Of a DNA stretch of 64,000 nucleotides, positions 34,657 through 43,221 are shown piece after piece. The notes under the pieces were generated by a model. That model did not search any database and was not told where the DNA came from. It saw only the letters and a program-made list of their open reading frames with translations. Position 1 is the first letter of the stretch; each line of letters begins with the position of its first letter. Both the position numbers and the translations under genes were made by a program. Source of the DNA: Nocardiopsis quinghaiensis (lineage in GTDB: Bacteria; Actinomycetota; Actinomycetes; Streptosporangiales; Streptosporangiaceae); assembly GCF_008638365.1 (NCBI RefSeq), contig NZ_VWVU01000003.1:248001-312000 (forward strand). Direction: 5' to 3'.

Positions 34657-35424
34657 ATGGACCCCGAGATCCTCGGCCTGCTCCTGCTGGTCGGTGTCGC
34701 CGCGGGCTGGGTCGACGCCGTCGTCGGCGGAGGCGGCCTGTTGCTGCTGCCCGCCCTGCTGGTCGCCGCACCCACCACACCCCTGGCCACCCTGCTGGGC
34801 ACCAACAAGCTCGGCGCCGTCTTCGGCACCACCTCCGCCGCCATCGCCTACGCCCGCAAGGTCAGGATCGACCGGCGCGTGGTCCTGCCCACCGCCGCCC
34901 TGGCGCTGCTGGGCTCGGGCCTGGGCGCCGCCATGGCCGCCGCGCTCACCGCCGACGTCCTCAAACCCGTCATCATGGTCGTGCTGGCCGGAGTGGCCCT
35001 CATGGTCTACTTCCGCCCCGCCATGGGCGCCGCCACCGACCCGCGCCTGCGCACCCGCAACCGCGTCCTGGCCGCCGTCGCCCTGGCCGGGCTCGGCGTG
35101 AGCTTCTACGACGGCCTCATCGGCCCCGGCACCGGTGTCTTCCTCATCGTCGCCTTCACCGCCGTCATCGGCATGGACTTCGTCTCGGCCTCCGCCTCGG
35201 CCAAGATCGTCAACGTGTGCACCAACCTCGGCGCGCTGACCGTCTTCGCCCTGGGCGGCCACGTCGACTGGCTCCTGGGCCTGGGCCTGGCCATCTGCAC
35301 CATCATCGGCGCCCAGGTCGGCGCCCGCATGGCCCTGCGACGCGGCTCGGGGTTCGTGCGTACCGTCCTGCTCGTGGTCGTTCTGGCCCTGCTGGTGCGC
35401 ATGGGCTGGGACTTCTTCGCCTGA
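34657..35424 (+). CDS. TauE/SafE-family membrane protein (sulfite exporter/anion permease type)
   Basis: A 255-residue protein with seven to eight hydrophobic segments in two repeated halves, each opening with a Gly-rich loop (DAVVGGGGLLLLPALL and SFYDGLIGPGTGVFLI) that is characteristic of TauE/SafE. The family moves sulfite, sulfoacetate or other organic anions across the inner membrane, but substrates are poorly known. There is only a weak ribosome-binding site before the ATG at 34657. No sulfur-metabolism gene is adjacent. Confidence 0.88.
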   Translation: MDPEILGLLLLVGVAAGWVDAVVGGGGLLLLPALLVAAPTTPLATLLGTNKLGAVFGTTSAAIAYARKVRIDRRVVLPTAALALLGSGLGAAMAAALTADVLKPVIMVVLAGVALMVYFRPAMGAATDPRLRTRNRVLAAVALAGLGVSFYDGLIGPGTGVFLIVAFTAVIGMDFVSASASAKIVNVCTNLGALTVFALGGHVDWLLGLGLAICTIIGAQVGARMALRRGSGFVRTVLLVVVLALLVRMGWDFFA

Positions 35425-35490
35425 GGGCCATGCCCGGGACCGGATCTGCGCCTTACCGGAACAAAAGGCACCCTTCCGTGCGAACAAGGC

Positions 35491-35509
35491 GTAGGTAAGG
35501 CTAGCCTGT
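35491..35509 (+). promoter_or_regulatory. Iron box upstream of the siderophore importer
   Basis: GTAGGTAAGGCTAGCCTGT agrees with the IdeR/DmdR iron box at about 14 of 19 positions, including the central AGGCTA and CCT. It lies 95 bases before the first permease gene and predicts repression by iron. Confidence 0.72.
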
Positions 35510-35603
35510 CCTAGTTGGCACGCGGTCTCCCGACGATGCCACCAGGGCTGCGACCACCCGACCAGCCCGGAACACCACCCACGCAACGACGAACGGGGAA
35601 GCC

Positions 35604-36638
35604 GTGGCCCTGCGCGCGCCCACCCTCACGCGCCCTACACCCGCCAGGCGCGTCATCCGCCCCATCGGACTCCTCGCCGCCCTGGGCATCCTCGCCGTCT
35701 GCGCCCTGCTCAGCGTCACCGTCGGCTCCAAACCCATCCCCGCCACCGACGTCTGGGCCGCCCTGACCGCCTACGACGGCTCCTACGACCACGACGTCAT
35801 CCGCAGCCTGCGCCTGCCCCGCACCGTCATCGGCGTCTTCGTCGGCGCCGCCCTGGGCCTGGCCGGAGCCCTCATGCAGGCCCTGACCCGCAACCCCCTG
35901 GCCGAACCCGGCATCCTCGGCGTCAACTCCGGCGCCGCCGCGGCCGTGGTCGTCACCGCCCTGGCCTTCGGCTCCACCGGGGCCACCTACGTCTGGCCCG
36001 CCTTCGTCGGCGCCGCCCTGGCCGCCGCCGCCGTCTACACCCTGGGCTCACGCGGCCGCGCCAGCGCCACCCCCGTCCGCCTGGCCCTGGCCGGAACCGC
36101 CCTGACCGTCGTCCTCCAGGGCCTGATCCACGGCGTCTTCGTCCTCAACGACTTCGTCTTCGACCGCATCCGCTTCTGGCAGGTCGGCTCCCTGACCGGC
36201 CGCGACCTCGACGTCTTCTGGCAGGTCGCCCCCTTCCTCGTCGCGGGCGTGGCCTTGACCCTGTGCCTGGGTCCCTCCCTCAACGCCGTCGCCCTGGGCG
36301 ACGACCTGGCCGCCACCCTGGGCGCCAACATCCCCCTCGTGCGTGCCGCCACCGCCGTGGCGGTCATCCTGCTGTGCGGCGCCGCCACCGCGGCCGCCGG
36401 CCCCATCTGGTTCGTCGGCCTGGTCATCCCGCACGCCGCACGCCTGATCACCGGCCCCGACCAGCGCTGGCTGCTGCCCTACTCCGCTGTGCTGGGCGCC
36501 GTCCTGCTCACCGCGGCCGACATCCTCGGCCGCGTCGTCCTGCCCAACTCCGAACTGGAGGTCGGCATCATCACCGCCTTCGTCGGGGCGCCCCTGTTCA
36601 TCGCCCTGGTCCGCAGCAGAAGGATGGCCCAGCTGTGA
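35604..36638 (+). CDS. FecCD-family iron-siderophore permease, first
   Basis: A 344-residue permease with nine to ten membrane segments. Family motifs are LPRTVIGVFVGAALGLAGAL, NPLAEPGILGVNSGA and the C-terminal GLVIPHAARLITGPD loop that binds the ATPase. It imports ferric-siderophore complexes. The start is GTG at 35604. It overlaps the second permease by GTGA. No binding protein gene precedes it, which is unusual. Confidence 0.93.
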   Translation: MALRAPTLTRPTPARRVIRPIGLLAALGILAVCALLSVTVGSKPIPATDVWAALTAYDGSYDHDVIRSLRLPRTVIGVFVGAALGLAGALMQALTRNPLAEPGILGVNSGAAAAVVVTALAFGSTGATYVWPAFVGAALAAAAVYTLGSRGRASATPVRLALAGTALTVVLQGLIHGVFVLNDFVFDRIRFWQVGSLTGRDLDVFWQVAPFLVAGVALTLCLGPSLNAVALGDDLAATLGANIPLVRAATAVAVILLCGAATAAAGPIWFVGLVIPHAARLITGPDQRWLLPYSAVLGAVLLTAADILGRVVLPNSELEVGIITAFVGAPLFIALVRSRRMAQL

Positions 36639-37732
36639 GTGACACCCTGGCCCCACCGCGCCGCTCCGGGACCAGCGGGGGCCGCACCACACCCCGCGGC
36701 TCCTTCGCCCTGCGCCTGTTCGGCGAACGCCTGTCCCTGCTCGTGCGCCCGCGCACCCTCGTGGTCTGCCTGTCCCTGACGCTCCTCAGCGCCCTGGTGC
36801 TGATCGTGTCGGTCTCCGTCGGTGACTACGGGATCCCCCTGGGAGCCGTTCCCGGTGCCATCGCCGGTTACGGGGAGCGCCTCGACGTGTTCTTCGTCCA
36901 GGGCGTGCGCCTGCCCCGCGCCCTGACCGCGATCGGTGTGGGCGCCGCCCTGGGTGTCGCCGGAGCCGTTTTCCAGAGCCTGTCGCGCAACGCCCTGGGC
37001 AGCCCCGACATCATCGGCTTCACCTCCGGCGCCGCCACCGGAGCCGTCACCGTCATCCTGGTCTTCGGTGCCGGACGTGTGGCCGTCTCCCTGGGCGCCA
37101 TCGCCGGAGGGCTGTTCACCGCCGCCGTCGTCTACCTGCTGGCCATGAAGAACGGCGTCCAGGGCTACCGGCTGGTCCTGGTCGGTATCGGCGTGTCCGC
37201 CATGCTCGGCTCGGTGCGCGACTACCTCCTGACACGCGCCGAACTCACCGACGCCCTGGGCGCCCAGATCTGGATGATCGGCAGCCTCAACGGCCGCGGC
37301 TGGGGTGAGGTCGCCGCCGTGTGGGTCTGCCTGGCCCTGTTGGGTCCGGTCCTGCTCGCCCAGGGGAAGCGGCTGCGCTTCATGGAACTGGGCGATGACA
37401 CCGCGCGTGGCCTGGGCGTGTCCACCCAGGCCACCCAGCTCACCTCGCTGGCCGCGGCCAGCGCCCTGACCGGTGCCGCCATCGCCGTCGCGGGTCCCAT
37501 CGGCTTCGTCGCCTTGGCCGCGCCCCAGCTGGCCCGGCGCCTGACACGCGCGGGGGGCACCACCCTGGTCGGCTCCGCGCTGATGGGAGCGGCCCTGCTC
37601 GTGGTCGCCGACCTGGTCGCCCTGCGCGCCCTGGCACCCGTCCAGCTGCCCGCCGGCGTGGTCACCGCCGTCATCGGCGGTAGTTACCTGATCTGGCTGC
37701 TGTACACCGAATGGCGCGGCGGACGTGCCTGA
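36635..37732 (+). CDS. FecCD-family iron-siderophore permease, second
   Basis: A 365-residue partner permease (LPRALTAIGVGAALGVAGAV, NALGSPDIIGFTSGA, GFVALAAPQLARRLTRAGG). It has a longer N terminus of about 45 mainly polar residues before the first membrane segment. GTG 36635 overlaps the preceding stop. It should heterodimerise with the first permease. Confidence 0.93.
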   Translation: MSDTLAPPRRSGTSGGRTTPRGSFALRLFGERLSLLVRPRTLVVCLSLTLLSALVLIVSVSVGDYGIPLGAVPGAIAGYGERLDVFFVQGVRLPRALTAIGVGAALGVAGAVFQSLSRNALGSPDIIGFTSGAATGAVTVILVFGAGRVAVSLGAIAGGLFTAAVVYLLAMKNGVQGYRLVLVGIGVSAMLGSVRDYLLTRAELTDALGAQIWMIGSLNGRGWGEVAAVWVCLALLGPVLLAQGKRLRFMELGDDTARGLGVSTQATQLTSLAAASALTGAAIAVAGPIGFVALAAPQLARRLTRAGGTTLVGSALMGAALLVVADLVALRALAPVQLPAGVVTAVIGGSYLIWLLYTEWRGGRA

Positions 37733-37751
37733 GCGAGACCGAGGAAGAACC

Positions 37752-38567
37752 ATGACCACTGCAGACGACGCCGCCTCCCGCCTCCACGGACAGGGCCTCA
37801 CCCTGGCCTACGAGCAGCGCGTCATCTCCCAGGACCTGGCCGTCACCATCCCCGACAACTCCTTCACGGTGATCGTGGGGCCCAACGCCTGCGGCAAGTC
37901 CACCCTGCTGCGGGCGCTCTCACGCACCCTCAAGCCCGCGCGGGGCCATGTGCACCTGGACGGTCGGGTCATCGGCTCCTACCCCGCCAAGGAGGTCGCC
38001 CGCCGTCTGGGCCTGCTCCCGCAGACCTCCATCGCCCCCGACGGCATCGGCGTGGCCGACCTGGTCGCCCGCGGCCGCTTCCCCCACCAGGGGTTCCTGC
38101 GCCAGTGGTCCACGCAGGACGAGGCCGTGGTCGCCGAGGCCATGGAGGCCACCGGGATCGCCGATCTGGCCGACCGCTCGGTGGACGAGCTCTCCGGAGG
38201 CCAGCGCCAGCGCGTGTGGCTGGCCATGGTCCTGACCCAGCAGACGCCTCTGCTGCTGTTGGACGAGCCCACCACCTATCTCGACATCGCCCACCAGATG
38301 GACATGCTCGACCTGTGCGCCGATCTGCACGCCGAGCGCGGCCACACCCTGGTGGCCGTCCTGCACGACCTCAACCACGCCTGCCGATACGCCACCCACC
38401 TCATCGTGATGAAGGAGGGCGCCATCGTGGCCGAGGGCGATCCGGCCACCGTCGTCACCGCCGATCTGGTGGAGGAGGTCTTCGGCCTGCCGGTGCGCGT
38501 CATCGACGACCCCGAGACCCACACCCCGATGATCGTGCCCGTGAACCGTCGAGCCGCCGCACGCTGA
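37752..38567 (+). CDS. FecE-family iron-siderophore ABC ATPase
   Basis: A 271-residue ATPase: Walker A GPNACGKST, signature LSGGQRQRVWLAM, Walker B LLLLDEPTTYLD and the switch histidine in AVLHDLNHA, the standard pattern for ferric-siderophore importers. GAGGAAG precedes the ATG. It closes the three-gene operon and is followed by a strong hairpin. Confidence 0.94.
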   Translation: MTTADDAASRLHGQGLTLAYEQRVISQDLAVTIPDNSFTVIVGPNACGKSTLLRALSRTLKPARGHVHLDGRVIGSYPAKEVARRLGLLPQTSIAPDGIGVADLVARGRFPHQGFLRQWSTQDEAVVAEAMEATGIADLADRSVDELSGGQRQRVWLAMVLTQQTPLLLLDEPTTYLDIAHQMDMLDLCADLHAERGHTLVAVLHDLNHACRYATHLIVMKEGAIVAEGDPATVVTADLVEEVFGLPVRVIDDPETHTPMIVPVNRRAAAR

Positions 38568-38579
38568 CCTCCCGCGCGG

Positions 38580-38610
38580 GTGGGCCCGGCGCGCTCCGCG
38601 CCGGGCCCAC
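38580..38610. terminator. Bidirectional hairpin between the fec and conservon operons
   Basis: GTGGGCCCGGCGCG and its complement form perfect 14-base arms with a CTC loop, 12 bases after the ATPase stop and 30 bases beyond the end of the oppositely oriented conservon. Confidence 0.75.
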
Positions 38611-38640
38611 CTCGCCACGCCTCCCCCCTCACCGGCGCCC

Positions 38641-39237
38641 TCAGGCGCCCGACAGCTCCAGCCGCAGCACCAACGCCACCAGCTCCGTCAACACCTCCTT
38701 GACCGACTCCCGGTCCCGCGCGTCGCACAGCAGCAGTGGTACGCGCTCCTCCACGTCCAACGCCACGCGCACGTCGTCGGCCCGGTGCGTGCGCTGCCCG
38801 TCGAAGCAGTTCACCGCCACCACGAACGGGACCCCGCGCGACTCGAAGAAGTCGATCACGTCGAAGGAGTCCGTCAGGCGGCGCGTGTCGGCCAGTACCA
38901 CCGCGCCCAGCGCTCCATCGGCCAGTTCCTCCCACATGAACGAGAACCGCCGCTGACCCGGTGTGCCGAACAGGTACACCACCGTGGACCCGTCCAACGT
39001 GATCCGTCCGAAGTCCAGCGCCACCGTCGTGGTGGCCTTGCCCTCCACCCCGTCCAGGTCGTCCACACCCACGCTCTCGGAGGTCATCACCTCCTCGGTG
39101 TGCAACGACTCCACCTCGCTCACCGCTGAGACCAGGGTGGTCTTACCCGCCCCGAAACCTCCCGCGATCACGATCTTCAAGGTGTCGGGAACCGGTCCCG
39201 CGCCCTCGGCGCCCATCATGACCAACGTCCCATCCAC
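38641..39237 (-). CDS. Conservon small GTPase (CvnD-like)
   Basis: A 198-residue Ras-like GTP-binding protein. The P loop is GGFGAGKTT near residue 26, the switch-II-like motif is LFGTPGQRRF, and the base-recognition motif is NCFDG (from NxxD). It is the last gene of a cvnA-B-C-D set on the minus strand. Conservons work like a receptor kinase, roadblock and G-protein module and influence development and metabolism in Streptomyces. The GTG at 39237 is the longest start; ATG codons at 39219/39216 are alternatives. Confidence 0.92.
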   Translation of the reverse strand: MDGTLVMMGAEGAGPVPDTLKIVIAGGFGAGKTTLVSAVSEVESLHTEEVMTSESVGVDDLDGVEGKATTTVALDFGRITLDGSTVVYLFGTPGQRRFSFMWEELADGALGAVVLADTRRLTDSFDVIDFFESRGVPFVVAVNCFDGQRTHRADDVRVALDVEERVPLLLCDARDRESVKEVLTELVALVLRLELSGA

Positions 39238-39259
39238 TCCACGTCACACCACTTCCACC

Positions 39260-39640
39260 TCACAGCTGCCGGATACGCTCCAGCACCGAACGCAGCGTCC
39301 CGGCGTCCGGGCGCCGCCGTTCCCAGTCCGAGGTACGCACCGTCACGTATCCCTGGTCCAACAGGTCGGCCAGCAGGATCCGCACCACACCCAACGGGAG
39401 GCCCGACCGGGAGGCCACCTCGGCCATCGACACCGGCCGCGCGCACAGTGACAGGATCAACTCCACCTCCGGGTCCATGCGCTCCTGTGACACCGACGGG
39501 ACCGCCACGACCTGTGACGTCACCGAAAAATCCGAGCGTGAGGGGCGTGTACGCCCACCCGTCAGCGAGTAGGGCCGGATCAGACTCGACTCGAACGGCT
39601 CCTCCTGCCCGGGATCCCATCCGGGCGGCACCGCCTCCAT
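39260..39640 (-). CDS. Conservon DUF742 protein (CvnC-like)
   Basis: A 126-residue DUF742 protein. It has the conserved SSLIRPYSLTGGRT segment and a C-terminal winged-helix-like part (ARPVSMAEVASRSGLPLG...RILLADL). It should act in the conservon complex at the membrane. The ATG at 39640 follows the cvnB stop by 4 bases with GGGGGTGAG upstream; a longer GTG start at 39667 has no such site. Confidence 0.9.
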   Translation of the reverse strand: MEAVPPGWDPGQEEPFESSLIRPYSLTGGRTRPSRSDFSVTSQVVAVPSVSQERMDPEVELILSLCARPVSMAEVASRSGLPLGVVRILLADLLDQGYVTVRTSDWERRRPDAGTLRSVLERIRQL

Positions 39641-39644
39641 GGGC

Positions 39645-40115
39645 TCACCCCCCTCCGCCCCTGCCACCGCGTCGGGGCAGTGCCGACAGGTGCGGCCCCA
39701 CCTGGCGCACCAGGCGGTTCACCTCGAAGGCGGCCTGGCCCATGTCGCACGTGGACGCGGCCACCAGGGCGAGCGAGGCGCCCCGTCCGGCCGCCAGCAC
39801 GAAGAAGAACACGCTGTCCATCTCCACCACCGTCTGGCGCACCTCGGCGGCGCCCAGTTGCCCTCGGGCCCCGCGGGCCAGGCTGGCGAACCCCGACGCG
39901 ATCGCCGCCAGGCGTTCACCGCGTTCGTGGTCCAGGTCGGGTGAGGCCGACAGCAGCAGCCCGTCCGCCGACAGCAGCAGCGCGTGCTGTGCTCCCGCCA
40001 CCCGTTCCACCAGGTCGCCCAACAGCCAGTCCAGCGTCCTGACCGGAGACTGTTCCTCCGCAGCGTCAGCGTCGCTGACGCGGCCCTGCGCCGCAGCGTC
40101 CGCCATCATCGACAT
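39645..40115 (-). CDS. Conservon roadblock/LC7 protein (CvnB-like)
   Basis: A 156-residue roadblock/LC7-domain protein (LDWLLGDLVERVAGAQHALLL, DGLLLSAS, LAAIASGFASLARG). Such proteins regulate or bind the partner GTPase. The ATG at 40115 overlaps the sensor stop by one base (TGATG), with AAAGGG upstream; a GTG one codon earlier is possible. Confidence 0.92.
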   Translation of the reverse strand: MSMMADAAAQGRVSDADAAEEQSPVRTLDWLLGDLVERVAGAQHALLLSADGLLLSASPDLDHERGERLAAIASGFASLARGARGQLGAAEVRQTVVEMDSVFFFVLAAGRGASLALVAASTCDMGQAAFEVNRLVRQVGPHLSALPRRGGRGGGG

Positions 40116-42475
40116 CACCCTTTCGCGCTCTCATCGGGGCGCGCATCGCGCGCGCCGTCCTCGTTCCACTCCCCGGACCCGGCGCGTGCGCGCAGCGTCC
40201 CGGTCTGGAAAGCACTCATCATCGACTGGATCTCCGACAGCGGTCGTTGCCCGCCGTCCTCCCCCTCATCCTCTGGCCGGGCGGTGGGAGCCGCCGGGGC
40301 GGGGGCCACGTTCTTGCGTCGCCGCCGGGGCAGGCCCTTGTAGGTCTCCTGTGTGTCCTCCACGGCCCGCACCTGTGTGGTGGTGCCCTGGGCGCCGCTC
40401 GGTTCCCCACCGGAGCGGGCGGTCTCCTCCGGCGCGGGAACCGTGTCCTGGGAGGGTTCGGGGGAGTCGGGGGTCGGTGGGGCGGAGAGGGTGCCCGTCC
40501 CGCCCGCGGACGCGCCCGCGATGTCCAGGCGCCGGTGCGGTCCCGTCGCCTCCACCGCGCGCGGGTGCTGGGGTTTGGAGACCAGTAGCCGCTCCGGCAC
40601 GATGACGACCGCGCGTGTGCCCTGGGAGGCCGAGGCCCGCAGTGTCACCTCGAATCCGTGCCGTGCCGCGATCGTGGCCACCACGAACAGTCCCAGCTGT
40701 GAGTCCTCGCGCATCGTGGCCAGGTCGAACCGGGGCGGGTCCGACAGCAGCACGTTCGCCGCCTCCAGCTGGGTCTCGGTCATCCCCAGTCCGCGGTCCT
40801 CCACCTCCAGCGCGTAGCCGCCGTCCTCAACGGCCCGGCCCCGCACCATCACCTCCGTGCCCGGAGGGGAGAACGACGTGGCGTTCTCCAACAGCTCCGC
40901 CAGCAGCCGTACCGCGTCCGAGCCCACCTCGCCGCGCAGTGCCACCTGGGGCAGCGCCAGCATGTGCACCCGGGTGTAGTCCTCGATCTCGCTCGCCGCC
41001 GCACGGACCGCCTCGTGTAGCAGCACCGGCCCCAGGCCCCGCCGTACCGGGGCGTCCCCGCTCAGCAGCATGAGGTTCTCGGCGTTGCGCCGCAGCTGGG
41101 TGCTGAAGTGGTCGATGCGAAAGAGCGCCTCCAGCACCTTGGGGTCGGTCTCGCCGCGTTCCAGGGTGTCCAGCAGTCCCAGCTGCCGGTGTACCAGGGC
41201 CTGGGTGCGCCGGGCGATGTTGCGGAACATGTTGCGCACGCCCGCGCGTACCTGCGCCTCCTCCACGGCGGCCGCCACCGCCGCGCGCTGGGCGTCGTTG
41301 AAGGCCTCGGCCACCTGTCCGATCTCGTCGCTGCGTTCCACGTGCAGCCGGGGCACCTCGGCGTCCACGTCCACGCTGCCGCCCACGCGCAGCCGTGCGG
41401 TCACCTCCGGCAGGCGTACCCGTGCGTGTTCCAGGGTGGCCGTGCGCAGGTCCTGCAGCCGTCGTCCCAGCCGCTGGGTGCCGCCCACCGCCACGGCCGA
41501 GGAGGCCAGTGCCGCGACCAGGGCGGGCACGCTCATCAGCAGGACGCTGTTGCGCAGTTCCGTGGACTGGGTGTGGCTGAAGGCGATGACGTGGTCGACC
41601 TGGTCCTGTTCGACGCCGCGCATGCGTGCGTCCACGGCCTCGGCGGCGCCCTGCCAGGCGGTGGCGTTGACCGGGATGGTGTCGGTGCCCCGGATGGGCA
41701 TGGCGATGATGCTCGCCTGGAGCTGGTAGATGCGCTGCAGGACGGAGTAGGACTCCAGCATCACGTACTCCTCGCCGTCCTCCTCGCTCAGTTCCGCGCC
41801 GACACGGTCCCAGGTGTAGTGCTGGGCTCCGGCGGCCGCGGCGAACTGGGCGTGGGCCTGGGAGGAGAAGGTGTTGGTGGCCACCGCGTGGGCCAGCACG
41901 GTGTCCTGTTGGTTGAGGAGCTCGCGGGTGCGCATCAGTGAGGTCAGGGAGCGCAGGTGGGGTACCTGTGCGGGGTCGGCGCGTTCGACCTGGGCGTCCC
42001 ACACGCGCAGACCCTGCTCGATGATCTCGGTGTAGACGGCGGCGGTGTTCCCCAGGCTGAGCCCGGAGGGGAAGGTGACGTCCACCCGGGCGCGGTGGGC
42101 GCCGAGCCGGTTGAGTGCCTTCTGGAAGTCCACGGCCTGTTCGGGCAGGTCCCCGCCGTCGAACCCCTCGAGGTTCTGCCTGAGGGTCTCCACGGCCGCG
42201 TCGGTCTGTTGCCGGGTGTGGTTCAGGGAGATGGCGGCGCTTCTGGAGCCGCGGGCGGAGTCCATGGTGGCGCGTCGTTCGCGTTGCAGGGCGCCGATGG
42301 CCTCGACGACGGGGGTGCCGACCTGTTCGGTGAGGGCGGCGGTGGTGCGTAGTTCGTCGATGTCGTTGACCAGCAGGACGGTGAAGGCGGACCACAGGAC
42401 GAGCAGCACGGTGCTGGGGATGAGGACCAGCGTGATCATGCGGGCGCGAAGCGACCGGCGCTTCTGGTGGGGCAT
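40115..42475 (-). CDS. Conservon sensor histidine-kinase-like protein (CvnA-like, NIT domain)
   Basis: A 786-residue membrane sensor. A transmembrane segment at about 12-36 is followed by an extracellular nitrate/nitrite-sensing-type (NIT) domain, a second membrane segment near 310, a HAMP-like linker (VERSDEIGQVAEAFN) and a histidine-kinase-type ATPase domain (ELLENATSFSPPGT, EDRGLGM, GLFVVATIAARHGF). The last 180 residues are a Pro/Glu-rich tail. A typical phospho-acceptor histidine box is not evident, as is usual for CvnA. It heads the four-gene conservon; no P450 (cvnE) gene follows. Confidence 0.93.
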   Translation of the reverse strand: MPHQKRRSLRARMITLVLIPSTVLLVLWSAFTVLLVNDIDELRTTAALTEQVGTPVVEAIGALQRERRATMDSARGSRSAAISLNHTRQQTDAAVETLRQNLEGFDGGDLPEQAVDFQKALNRLGAHRARVDVTFPSGLSLGNTAAVYTEIIEQGLRVWDAQVERADPAQVPHLRSLTSLMRTRELLNQQDTVLAHAVATNTFSSQAHAQFAAAAGAQHYTWDRVGAELSEEDGEEYVMLESYSVLQRIYQLQASIIAMPIRGTDTIPVNATAWQGAAEAVDARMRGVEQDQVDHVIAFSHTQSTELRNSVLLMSVPALVAALASSAVAVGGTQRLGRRLQDLRTATLEHARVRLPEVTARLRVGGSVDVDAEVPRLHVERSDEIGQVAEAFNDAQRAAVAAAVEEAQVRAGVRNMFRNIARRTQALVHRQLGLLDTLERGETDPKVLEALFRIDHFSTQLRRNAENLMLLSGDAPVRRGLGPVLLHEAVRAAASEIEDYTRVHMLALPQVALRGEVGSDAVRLLAELLENATSFSPPGTEVMVRGRAVEDGGYALEVEDRGLGMTETQLEAANVLLSDPPRFDLATMREDSQLGLFVVATIAARHGFEVTLRASASQGTRAVVIVPERLLVSKPQHPRAVEATGPHRRLDIAGASAGGTGTLSAPPTPDSPEPSQDTVPAPEETARSGGEPSGAQGTTTQVRAVEDTQETYKGLPRRRRKNVAPAPAAPTARPEDEGEDGGQRPLSEIQSMMSAFQTGTLRARAGSGEWNEDGARDARPDESAKG

Positions 42476-42852
42476 GGGCTCGCTTCCGGGGGCAGAGGCG
42501 GGCGTTGCCTGGGAGGCGTCCGCCGGGTGGGGGAGGGCCGGAGTTCCCCAGAGTGAACCGCTCTGCGGGGGATTTCGCAAGCCTGCGAGGTGGGCTCGGG
42601 CCGATGGGGGAGGGGTTTGCGCAGGTCAGGGCGCGGGCCTCAGCTTGGTAACACGGACCTACTAAGGATCTACGTAGTAAAGGTGGGCGTTTTTTTCTGT
42701 CAAAACACAACAAGAAGATCTGAGGAGCGGCTCCGCCGCACCGACCACCCGAAAACCGGTTCCGAGCGTGATCGGACAGCTCACCGGGGGTAGGTAGCTC
42801 CGGGAACACCCACTACGGACCACACGACCGGCCACGGGGGAGAGGAGCCACC
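42476..42852. other. Divergent intergenic region, conservon / pterin dehydratase
   Basis: 377 bases. It contains copy C of the 24-base motif in an AT-richer island (about 42655-42720) with a T7 run, presumably the promoter region of one or both flanking genes. No further gene seen. Confidence 0.5.
42662..42685 (+). repeat. Copy C of the 24-base intergenic motif
   Basis: Same 18 of 24 invariant positions as copies A and B. Here the core ATCTACGTAGTA contains the palindrome CTACGTAG. It lies 186 bases upstream of the conservon start and 167 bases before the pterin dehydratase. Confidence 0.6.
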
Positions 42853-43137
42853 ATGAAGCTCACCGAGGACCAGCTCCGGGACGGCCTCACCCGGCTCAAC
42901 GACTGGGAACTGGACCCCGACACACCCGCCATCCGCCGCACTGTCCGCCTGCCCGACTTCTCCGCCGCCATCGCCCTGGTCAACGAGATCGCCCAGGCCG
43001 CCGAGCAGGCCGACCACCACCCCGACATCGACATCAGGTACAACACCCTGCACCTGGCCCTGAGCACCCACTCCGAGGGGGCCGTCACCGACAAGGACAT
43101 GACCCTGGCCGCGCGCGTGGACGAACTCGTCCCCTGA
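42853..43137 (+). CDS. Pterin-4a-carbinolamine dehydratase
   Basis: A 94-residue protein of full family length. The diagnostic histidine motif is DHHPDIDIRYN near residue 55, with LTEDQLRDGL and LNDWEL at the N terminus. The enzyme dehydrates 4a-hydroxytetrahydropterin. No aromatic amino acid hydroxylase is nearby, so the physiological partner is unknown. GGGGAGAGGAGCC lies before the ATG. Confidence 0.93.
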   Translation: MKLTEDQLRDGLTRLNDWELDPDTPAIRRTVRLPDFSAAIALVNEIAQAAEQADHHPDIDIRYNTLHLALSTHSEGAVTDKDMTLAARVDELVP

Positions 43138-43221
43138 CCGGTCGGCGGGCATCCGCCCGTCCACGCCCCCGGTGCCACCGCACCGCCCGCGGTGGAGGCG
43201 GGGGAGCGGGAACGCACGCGC

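Noticed and set aside
34657..38567. A siderophore biosynthetic cluster near the FecCDE genes
   Set aside because: No NRPS, NIS synthetase, lysine decarboxylase or monooxygenase genes are present; only transport genes and an iron box.
38641..42475. Conservon with an attached P450 (cvnE)
   Set aside because: The set ends with the GTPase gene at 38641, and the only P450 in the window is 19 kb away on its own.
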